From Deltaproteobacteria bacterium (GTDB lineage: Bacteria > Myxococcota > Myxococcia > Myxococcales > 40CM-4-68-19), in the NCBI GenBank assembly GCA_025358085.1, contig JANYKT010000126.1, forward strand, positions 1 to 64,000: a stretch of 64,000 nt of DNA, read 5' to 3'. This document shows positions 16,472-23,820 of this stretch, piece after piece. Position numbers and translations under genes: made by a program. Within the stretch, counting starts at the first letter, position 1; each line of letters starts with the position of its first letter. A model generated the notes under the pieces. That model was not told the origin of the DNA, did not search any database, and worked only from the letters and a program-made list of their open reading frames with translations.

Positions 16472-17307
16472 CTGCTGTTGCGGCGTCCGGTCTTGCGGCT
16501 CTTCGGCTTGGGCGGCCCGTGCCCGTGACGCCGGGCCGGCAGCGGCAATTCCGACGCGCGCAGCCCCGGCACGTCCTTGCCCTTCTTGCCCGACTGCCCT
16601 CGCAACATCTGGATCTCGGCCTTGGTCAGATCGCGCGCCTCGCCGGGACGCAGCCCCTGCACGGTGATGCCGCCGTAATCCGCGCGATAGAGCTTCTGCA
16701 CCGGCGCGCCCACCGCCTCCATGAGACGCTTGACCAGGTGCGGCCGGCCCTCGGCCACCACCACGCGCACCCAGGTGTTCTTCGGCGTGCGACTGAAGAT
16801 GTCCGCCTCCAGCGCCTTGGCCCGGCCGTCCTCCAGGCGCACGCCTTTCTTCAGCCGCTCAATCTGCTCGGGCTCGGGCACGCCGTGCACCTTGGCGAGA
16901 TAGGTGCGACGCACGCCGAACTTGGGATGCATCAACTGGTGCGCGAGGTCGCCGTCGTTGGTGACCAGGAGCGTGCCCTCGACGTCGAAGTCGAGCCGGC
17001 CCACCGGGTACACGCGCTCGACCACCTGCTCCAGATACTGCTTGATGGTCGGCCGGCCCTCGGGATCGGAGAGCGTGGTCACGCACCCTGCCGGCTTGTA
17101 GAGGACCATCCAGACCTTGTCCTCGGGCTCGGCGATGCGCTTGCCGTCGACGCGGATGATGTCCTTTTCGGCGTCGGCCTTGACGCCCAGCTCCTTGACC
17201 ACCTTGCCGTTCAGCTCGACGCGGCCGGCCGCGATGATCTCCTCGGCCTTGCGCCGCGAGGCGATGCCGGCGTGGGCAAGGATCTTCTGCAGGCGGTCTT
17301 CAGGCAT
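16468..17307 (-). CDS. rluB: 23S rRNA pseudouridine synthase, RluB family
   Basis: 279 aa. An N-terminal S4 RNA-binding domain (residues 3-50, LQKILAHAGIASRRKAEEI) precedes the pseudouridine synthase domain with the catalytic Asp106 in YPVGRLDFDVEG. The family modifies U2605 of 23S rRNA in E. coli (RluB) or U2457 (RluE). The basic C-terminus (GKKGKD and a Lys/Arg-rich tail) is typical. The ATG overlaps the scpB stop by 8 nt. Conservation of the scpA-scpB-rluB order is widespread in bacteria and supports the call. Confidence 0.95.
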   Translation of the reverse strand: MPEDRLQKILAHAGIASRRKAEEIIAAGRVELNGKVVKELGVKADAEKDIIRVDGKRIAEPEDKVWMVLYKPAGCVTTLSDPEGRPTIKQYLEQVVERVYPVGRLDFDVEGTLLVTNDGDLAHQLMHPKFGVRRTYLAKVHGVPEPEQIERLKKGVRLEDGRAKALEADIFSRTPKNTWVRVVVAEGRPHLVKRLMEAVGAPVQKLYRADYGGITVQGLRPGEARDLTKAEIQMLRGQSGKKGKDVPGLRASELPLPARRHGHGPPKPKSRKTGRRNSR

Positions 17308-18328
17308 CTTTGGGCGGCTCCGCGGGCGCGGCTGGAACGACAGGCCCGGGTGACAGGGGCGGGGGCGGAGGTGCTAGCACAGCCGCGGCGGTCTTCGTCT
17401 GCTCTTCTGCGACCGCCATGGCGCTTTCCAGTTGATCGAGCGCCGCGTCGCTCTCGAGGGTCGCCTTGGCGATGCGCTCGGCCGCCGCCGCATCGTGCGC
17501 GAGTTCGGTGATGCCGGCGATGGCCTGGACGCCTGCGCGCGCCTGCGCGGGAGTCTCCTCCTCGACGATCTTGCGGCTCTCCTCGGACAGCTCCTGGAAC
17601 TCGCGCAGGGTCGGTAGCTGGGTCAGGTCGCGCAGGTTGAAGAGGTCGAGGAACTCCTTGCTGGTGCCGTACAGGAGCGGCCGTCCGGGCTCGTCTTTCT
17701 TGCCCAGGATGCGGACCAGCTTGCGCTCGAGCAGCGCCTTGGTGACGGCGCCGCAATCGACCCCGCGCAGGTCTTCCATCTCGGGCCGCGTGATGGGCTG
17801 GCGATAGGCGACGATGGCGAGCGTCTCCAGCGCCGCCCGCGTCAGGCGCATCGGCTTGACCTGCAGCATGCGGCGCACGTACGCGCCCACCGCCGCGTCG
17901 GTGCGGATCTGCCAGCGCGAGCCGAGATCGACCAGCACCACGCCGCCGACGCCGGGCGCGTAGGCCAGCGAGAGTTCGACGATGGCCTGCTGGATGGCCG
18001 GCGCGGCGAATTGCGTCGTCTCGTGGAGCGACTGGACATCGAGCGGCTTGTCGGCAGCGAAGAAGAGCGCCTCGAGCACCGCGCGGATGCGCTCGGGGGA
18101 GGCGAAGCGCGCCGCCTCTTTCAGCAGCGCGAGCTCGCTCTGGGTCGCCTCCTTCAGCTCTTGCTCGTCGGTCTGTGCGGCAGGCGTCGCTGTCGGCTCG
18201 GTCGCAGGCGCGATCGCCGGGCCGGTCGCAGCCGGCTCGGGCACCGGCTCGGGCGCGGCTGGCAAGGGCTGGAGCTTCTCCGACAGCGGGAGCTGGCCCG
18301 GCTTCTCGTTGTCACCCTCGATAGTCAA
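17300..18328 (-). CDS. scpB: Segregation and condensation protein B
   Basis: 342 aa, longer than the usual 200 or so because of Pro/Ala-rich extensions at both ends (about 1-70 and 260-342). The conserved winged-helix core runs from RIRAVLEALFFAADKPLD through RAALETLAIVAYRQPITRPE to ALLERKLVRILGKKDEPGRP. ScpB dimers bind ScpA within the SMC condensin complex. The first in-frame start is a TTG at 18328, overlapping scpA by 17 nt. No ATG is available before the core, so the exact start is uncertain. Confidence 0.93.
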   Translation of the reverse strand: MTIEGDNEKPGQLPLSEKLQPLPAAPEPVPEPAATGPAIAPATEPTATPAAQTDEQELKEATQSELALLKEAARFASPERIRAVLEALFFAADKPLDVQSLHETTQFAAPAIQQAIVELSLAYAPGVGGVVLVDLGSRWQIRTDAAVGAYVRRMLQVKPMRLTRAALETLAIVAYRQPITRPEMEDLRGVDCGAVTKALLERKLVRILGKKDEPGRPLLYGTSKEFLDLFNLRDLTQLPTLREFQELSEESRKIVEEETPAQARAGVQAIAGITELAHDAAAAERIAKATLESDAALDQLESAMAVAEEQTKTAAAVLAPPPPPLSPGPVVPAAPAEPPKDA

Positions 18329-19118
18329 CCGCCACTCCTTCCGCCGTTGCGCTCGCGAGCGACTCGGTCCGTGCCAGGTAGATCTCCGCGTGGCGGTCCG
18401 GCTGGTGCACGCGAATGAGCTTCAGCTTCGCCATCTCCAGCACCGCAAGAAAAGTGGGCACCACCCGGTGCTTCTCGATCTCGCCCAGATCGGCGAAGAG
18501 CGAGGTAAAGGTGATCCGCTCCTCATCCTTGAGCCGGTCGGTGATCACCGCGATGCGGTCGCCGATGGAAAGCCGCTCGACGAAGACCTCATGCGGGATC
18601 TCGATCTTCCGTGCTTTCAATAATTTCGATAACAGCTCGATCAAGCGATAGACCGAGACCTCCGGCGATTTCAGATACGCCACCTCGTCGGGCGCCAGCG
18701 GCAGGTCCTCCCGGGCCCGGCGTACGAAGGTGTCGCGGCCCAGCTGCGGGTGGGCTCCGAGCATCGCGGCCGCGTCCCGGTACTTCTGGTACTCGAGCAG
18801 CCGCCGCACCAGCTCCTCGCGCGGGTCGGGCCCGGTCTCGGCGTCGGGGACATCTTTCGACTCGTCGCGCGGCAGCAGCATGCGCGACTTGATGTGCGCC
18901 AGGGTCGCGGCCATCAACAGGTACTCGCCGGCCAGATCGATATTCAGCGCCCGTGCCGCTTCGATAAATTCGATATACTTTTCGATAACGAAAGAAATCG
19001 GGATATCGAAGATGTCGAGCTTGTGCTCCTGGATCAGCGAGAGCAGCAGATCGAGCGGCCCCTCGAAGGTTCGCAGCGACAGCGAAAGAGGAGCCTGCTC
19101 CGCCGCCGCCTCGCTCAT
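18312..19118 (-). CDS. scpA: Segregation and condensation protein A (kleisin)
   Basis: 268 aa kleisin bridging SMC heads. The diagnostic N-terminal block LRTFEGPLDLLLSLIQEHKL is followed by EYLLMAATLAHIKSRMLLP, and a C-terminal winged-helix region (RITFTSLFADLGEIEKHRVV) completes the family. The ATG at 19118 overlaps the trpS stop (ATGA), which settles the start; an upstream in-frame extension would overlap trpS by about 200 nt and is rejected. Confidence 0.95.
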   Translation of the reverse strand: MSEAAAEQAPLSLSLRTFEGPLDLLLSLIQEHKLDIFDIPISFVIEKYIEFIEAARALNIDLAGEYLLMAATLAHIKSRMLLPRDESKDVPDAETGPDPREELVRRLLEYQKYRDAAAMLGAHPQLGRDTFVRRAREDLPLAPDEVAYLKSPEVSVYRLIELLSKLLKARKIEIPHEVFVERLSIGDRIAVITDRLKDEERITFTSLFADLGEIEKHRVVPTFLAVLEMAKLKLIRVHQPDRHAEIYLARTESLASATAEGVAVDYRG

Positions 19119-20113
19119 AGCTTCATCGCCGCCCGGACGCGTTCCATCACCGGCTCGGCGACTTTTCGCGCCTTGGCCGTCCCCAGCTGCACCAGCTCTT
19201 CCACGACCGCCGGCGACAGCTTCGCGCGCGCCTCGCGGTGCCGGTCCAGCGCCGGAATCAGCGACACCAGCAGCGTCTTCTTGCAATCCACGCAGCCGAT
19301 GCCGGCCGATCGGCACTCGCGGTCCACCATCGCCACCGTCTCGGGCGGGCTATAGGCGCGGTGCAGGTGATAGATGGCGCAGATGTCCGGATTGCCGGGG
19401 TCGGTGCGCCGCTTCCGCGCGGGGTCGGTGACGGCCACCATGATCCGCTTGCGCGCACTCTCGGCCTCCTCGCCCAACTCGATAGAGTTGCCGAACGACT
19501 TGCTCATCTTGCGGCCGTCGAGCCCGAGGATCTTGGGCACCGCGGTCAGGTAGGCATGCGGCTCGACCAGCACGTTCCCGTAGAGGTGGTTGAAGCGCCG
19601 CACCAGCTCGCGCGCGAACTCCAGGTGCGAGACCTGGTCCTGCCCCACCGGCACGGCGTCGGCGTCGTAGAGGGCCACGTCAGCCGTTTGCAGCGCGGGG
19701 TAGCCGAGGAAGCCGAAGTTCGCCAGGTCCTTTTCGCGCAGCTGTTCCTGCAGCTCCTTGTAGGTCGGCACGCGCTCGAGCCAGCCGATGGGCGTGACCA
19801 TCCCCAGCAGCAAGAACAGCTCCGCGTGCTGCTTGACCTGCGATTGAATGAAGAGCGTGCAGCGCTCGGGGTCAAGCCCCGCAGCAATCCAGTCGGCGAA
19901 CATCTCGCGTTGCGACTCGGCGATCCTGGACGGGTCTTTGTAATCGGTGGTCAGCGCGTGCCAGTCGGCCGAGAAAAAGTAGCAGTCGGCCCGGTTGGAA
20001 ATCTCGATCCAGTTCTTGAGCGCACCGTGGAAATGCCCGAGGTGCATGCGGCCGGTAGGGCGCATCCCGGAGACGACTCGCTTCGGCGTTCGCTGCACAG
20101 CTTCTTCGGCCAT
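19115..20113 (-). CDS. trpS: Tryptophan-tRNA ligase, probable Fe-S type
   Basis: 332 aa class I aminoacyl-tRNA synthetase charging tRNA-Trp. The HIGH motif is HLGH at residues 24-27 and KMSKS is at 202-206. The C-terminal anticodon region has four Cys in the order C245-x21-C267-x6-C274-x2-C277, close to the C-x22-C-x6-C-x2-C motif that holds a [4Fe-4S] cluster in Thermotoga maritima TrpRS. I therefore infer a metal or Fe-S site near the anticodon-binding end. It starts at ATG 20113 and is the first large gene of the trpS-scpA-scpB-rluB operon. Confidence 0.95.
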   Translation of the reverse strand: MAEEAVQRTPKRVVSGMRPTGRMHLGHFHGALKNWIEISNRADCYFFSADWHALTTDYKDPSRIAESQREMFADWIAAGLDPERCTLFIQSQVKQHAELFLLLGMVTPIGWLERVPTYKELQEQLREKDLANFGFLGYPALQTADVALYDADAVPVGQDQVSHLEFARELVRRFNHLYGNVLVEPHAYLTAVPKILGLDGRKMSKSFGNSIELGEEAESARKRIMVAVTDPARKRRTDPGNPDICAIYHLHRAYSPPETVAMVDRECRSAGIGCVDCKKTLLVSLIPALDRHREARAKLSPAVVEELVQLGTAKARKVAEPVMERVRAAMKL

Positions 20114-20122
20114 GGGACTCTC

Positions 20123-20227
20123 TTACTTCATGTCCTCGGCGCGCACGCAGGCAGCGACCGGGTCCGGGGCATGGACATCCGCCAATGCAGGCAGCGACGC
20201 GGTGAGAGCGAGGACGAGGGCGCGCAT
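20123..20227 (-). CDS. Candidate 34-residue secreted peptide
   Basis: A short open frame (ATG 20227, TAA 20123) ends 9 nt before trpS. It begins MRALVLALTASLPALA, which reads as a complete signal peptide with an Ala-x-Ala end, and would leave a mature peptide of about 18 residues with one Cys. It contains no Trp codon, so it is not a classical trp attenuator leader. It could be a real small secreted peptide, the remnant of a larger protein, or chance. No strong ribosome binding site is visible. Confidence 0.35.
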   Translation of the reverse strand: MRALVLALTASLPALADVHAPDPVAACVRAEDMK

Positions 20228-20283
20228 GAAGGGCACGCACCATAGCAGCCTCGCGCGAGACCGCCAGACCAAGGCGAAGGGAC

Positions 20284-21317
<1,034 letters not shown>

Positions 21318-21321
<4 letters not shown>

Positions 21322-21944
21322 GAGAGCACACCTTCGAGCGTGCCCTTTCCCTCGCGCAGCACCACCGGCGCCGGCCCGGTGAGATCGAGCACTGTCGAAG
21401 GCTCGTTGAGGATGCTTCCGCCGTCGAGAATGAGTTCGATGCCGTGGCCCAGCTGATCCTGGATATCAGACGCGTCGATGAGCGGCTCCTCGTCGGGAAG
21501 TGCGGCGCTGGTGGTCGCGAGCGGGCGGCCCAGCGCGTTGACCAGCGCCAGGGCCACCGGTGCTGCAGGCACGCGGATGCCGACGGTGCGCTGCCGGGTG
21601 AGCGCGGTGCACGGCACCAGGCGCGTGGCCGGGAGCACCATGGTGTAGGGACCCGGCAGGAGCCGCTTGAGCAGGCGGTACTGCTCGTTTCCGACCATGG
21701 CGTACTTCGAGACTTCGCTCAGGTCGGCGCAGAGGAAAGCAAACGGCTTCTTTTCGTCGCGCCGTTTGAGCCGCGCCAACTTCTCGATGGCCTTCTTCTG
21801 GAAGAGGTCGCAGCCGATCGCGTAGTACGTGTCGGTCGGGTAGGCCACCAATCCGCCGGCCTCCAGGATGGCGACCGCTCTCGCGATGTGCCGCGGTTGC
21901 GGGTGATCGGGATCGATCGACTGGATGGGAGATTTCTGCGCCAC
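21318..21944 (-). CDS. Sua5/YciO/YrdC family protein, YciO type
   Basis: About 208 aa protein of the threonylcarbamoyl-AMP synthase superfamily. It shows [31 protein letters not shown] and [14 protein letters not shown]. The region that reads TSAN-SG in TsaC reads [11 protein letters not shown], and the C-terminus ends in [17 protein letters not shown], both as in E. coli YciO rather than TsaC/YrdC. It may therefore not be the t6A enzyme. The GTG at 21944 is my choice; a TTG at 21977 would add 11 residues with no obvious benefit. It is coupled to xerD. Confidence 0.85.
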
Positions 21945-22020
21945 GAAAAGCCATGTTGCTGCGGCCACGCGCCGCAAGCAAAAAAATGCGCGCCCCGAGG
22001 AGAAACTTGACGAACGCCTG

Positions 22021-22057
22021 AAAAAAAGGCGGGCGCCCTCTACGGGTCGCCCGCCTT
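22021..22057 (-). terminator. Intrinsic terminator after the KGG genes
   Basis: On the minus strand, an 8-bp perfect stem (GGCGGGCG at 22048-22055 complement, CGCCCGCC at 22028-22035 complement) around a 12-nt loop is followed by seven T residues. It lies 25 nt past the stop of the last KGG gene. This is the clearest intrinsic terminator in the window. Confidence 0.85.
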
Positions 22058-22081
22058 CATTCGTTCCGCTGCCAAACCAGG

Positions 22082-22453
22082 CTACTTCTTGGTCAGGTTT
22101 CCTTGCTCATCCAGCGTGCTGCCCGCTTTTTCCGCGGCCGCCGTCCGCTCCGCGGCCTCGCGGGCCATGCGCTTGCCCTGCTCGATCAGCTCGCGAACCT
22201 TCTGCCCGCCCTTGTGGCCAATCTGCGAGTAGAACTCGGGGCCGCGCGATGCACGAACCGACTCGCCGCCCTTCTTGCCGATCTGCTCGTAGAACTCGTG
22301 CCCTCGCTCAGCCTTCACGGTCTCGCCGCCCTTGCGCCCGATCTGCTCGTAAAACGCGCGCCCACGCTCCTGCGCGACTTTCACGCCACCCTTGCGCCCA
22401 GCTTCCGCGACCGTCATTCCACCTTTTTTCGGTTCAACCTTTTCGTCTGCCAT
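22082..22453 (-). CDS. KGG-repeat stress protein (copy 1)
   Basis: 123 aa, hydrophilic and repetitive. Five KGG units occur; three full repeats follow the pattern (E)RG-x-x-FY-x-Q-IG-x-KGG-x-x-V. This is the KGG motif of Bacillus GsiB and fungal Con-10, proteins induced by starvation, desiccation or conidiation and thought to be hydrophilin-like. The C-terminus QKVRELIEQGKR is shared with the neighbouring copies, followed by an Ala/Glu-rich tail. A strong ribosome binding site CGGAGG lies five bases before the ATG. It is the last of four tandem paralogues and is followed by an intrinsic terminator. Confidence 0.9.
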   Translation of the reverse strand: MADEKVEPKKGGMTVAEAGRKGGVKVAQERGRAFYEQIGRKGGETVKAERGHEFYEQIGKKGGESVRASRGPEFYSQIGHKGGQKVRELIEQGKRMAREAAERTAAAEKAGSTLDEQGNLTKK

Positions 22454-22542
22454 TCGCGCCTCCGATGATTGGAAGGACCCCTCTCCCCTTCGCCGTCAGC
22501 CCTTCAGTTCACTGCTATGCATCCACTCGATGTTGAAGCCGG

Positions 22543-22803
22543 TTACTCGATGATTCGCTTCTTGCCTTGCTCGATGAGCTCGCGGACCTTCTGACCGCCC
22601 TTGCGCCCGATCATTTCGTAAAAGGACGGACCGTACTTGTCGCGCACGGCCTCGCCACCCTTGCGTCCCCCCATCTCACCGCCCTTGCGGCCGATCTCCT
22701 GGTAAAACTGAACGCCTCGCTCGTCGCGAACGCGCTCGCCGCCCTTGCGGCCTGCCTCGGAGACGGTCATTCCGCCCTTGCCATTCCCGCGTGTCTTGAT
22801 CAT
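22543..22803 (-). CDS. KGG-repeat stress protein (copy 2)
   Basis: 86 aa. It has the family start GGMTVSEAGRKGGERVRDE, then a FYQEIGRKGG repeat, a short duplication GEMGGRKGGE, a FYEMIGRKGG repeat and the shared end QKVRELIEQGKKR. The doublet GGRKGG also occurs in copy 4, which suggests these two are more closely related to each other. A GGGGGG-type ribosome binding site precedes the ATG. Highly basic and hydrophilic, with no membrane segment; a protective disordered protein is likely from the family. Confidence 0.88.
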   Translation of the reverse strand: MIKTRGNGKGGMTVSEAGRKGGERVRDERGVQFYQEIGRKGGEMGGRKGGEAVRDKYGPSFYEMIGRKGGQKVRELIEQGKKRIIE

Positions 22804-22830
22804 TGCAATCCCCCCAAGAGGTCCGCGGGA

Positions 22831-23283
22831 CTACTCGTGCCTGACGTCGACGTCATCCGTCATCGCCACGTCGCCGCCGATGGACGGAGCTTCGCGCTGG
22901 GGCATCGCCGGCCGCGCCGCCGCTGCCGCCTCCAGCGCTGCCTTCTTGCCTTCCTCGATCAGCGTCCGGACGCGGTGGCCACCCTTCTTGCCGATCTCTT
23001 CGTAGAACGGCGTCCCGCGCACGGCCTTGACGGCCTCGCCGCCCTTCCTCCCGATCTGCTCGTAGAATGCAGCGCCGCGCTCGGCCTTCACGGTGTCGCC
23101 ACCCTTCTTGCCGATCTGCTCGTAGAAAGCGCGGCCGCGCTCGGCCTTCACCGTCTCGCCGCCCTTGCGGCCGATCTCCTCGTAAAAGGAGTGGCCGTAC
23201 TTGTCGCGAACTGTCTGGCCGCCCTTGCGGCCAGCCTCGCTCACGCTCATCGCACCCTTCTTCTTGACGACTTCGTCCGCCAT
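22831..23283 (-). CDS. KGG-repeat stress protein (copy 3)
   Basis: 150 aa with the largest number of regular repeats: four consecutive units of about 22 residues (F-Y-E-E/Q-I-G-R/K-K-G-G) after the start motif MSVSEAGRKGGQTVRDK. The first KGG is degenerate (KKKGAM). A C-terminal 45-residue extension, Ala-rich then acidic (ending in Asp-Val-Asp-Val-Arg-His-Glu), distinguishes it. A G-rich ribosome binding site lies before the ATG. The spacing to copy 2 is only 27 nt, so they are co-transcribed. Confidence 0.9.
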   Translation of the reverse strand: MADEVVKKKGAMSVSEAGRKGGQTVRDKYGHSFYEEIGRKGGETVKAERGRAFYEQIGKKGGDTVKAERGAAFYEQIGRKGGEAVKAVRGTPFYEEIGKKGGHRVRTLIEEGKKAALEAAAAARPAMPQREAPSIGGDVAMTDDVDVRHE

Positions 23284-23367
23284 CCCCGACCCCCCGTTAA
23301 GGCCCCTCTCAGGGCAATTTGATGAAACGTTTGTGAAACCGCGTAGCCTGGTGCTCGCTTGCTTTGC

Positions 23368-23664
23368 TCAGTTGTGACGCCGGCGAACCGGCTGCTCCAT
23401 CGCCTTGCGGCCAGCCGCAATCAACTCCCGAACCCGCTGTCCGCCGAGGCGACCGATTTCCTGGAAGAACTCGACGCCGCGCTCAGCTTTCACCGCCAGC
23501 CCACCCTTGCGCCCTCCGAGAAGGCCACCTTTCCGGCCCGCCTCTTTGACGGTCATGCCGCCTTCCGGCGTGGCCGCGGCGCGGCGGGACACTTTCAGCT
23601 TCGGCGCCCGTCCCGACGCTCTCTTCGGCGAAGGCTTGTTGGTGGTCTTGCGCTGCGTCGTCAT
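23368..23664 (-). CDS. KGG-repeat protein (copy 4, basic N-terminus)
   Basis: 98 aa. A very basic N-terminal 35 residues (Lys/Arg/Ser/Pro-rich, nucleic-acid-binding character) precede EGGMTVKEAGRKGG, the duplicated LLGGRKGGL, FFQEIGRLGG and the family end QRVRELIAAGRK. It is the first gene of the array in the direction of transcription. The ATG at 23664 has an AGGGG ribosome binding site seven bases upstream; an in-frame start 18 codons earlier lacks one. The basic tail suggests DNA or RNA contact, unlike the other three copies. Confidence 0.85.
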   Translation of the reverse strand: MTTQRKTTNKPSPKRASGRAPKLKVSRRAAATPEGGMTVKEAGRKGGLLGGRKGGLAVKAERGVEFFQEIGRLGGQRVRELIAAGRKAMEQPVRRRHN

Positions 23665-23820
23665 TTGCACCCCTGCGTTGCAAAGCAACTGCCACACTCG
23701 CCTACATGTCGTCGTCAAGCAGGGACGCTGTCCGCCACTTCACAATTGACAAAGCAAAAGCTAGGTCGGCTTTCCGGGGTGTGCAAGCTGTCAAGCGTAC
23801 GCGGCCGCTGGGGAAAGAAC

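Noticed and set aside
13673-16528. Very long open frame on the plus strand (more than 900 codons) opposite the HEAT and CNB genes
   Set aside because: Arg/Gln/Ala-biased translation with no motifs. It mirrors the GC-rich codon positions of the minus-strand genes, which have clear domains.
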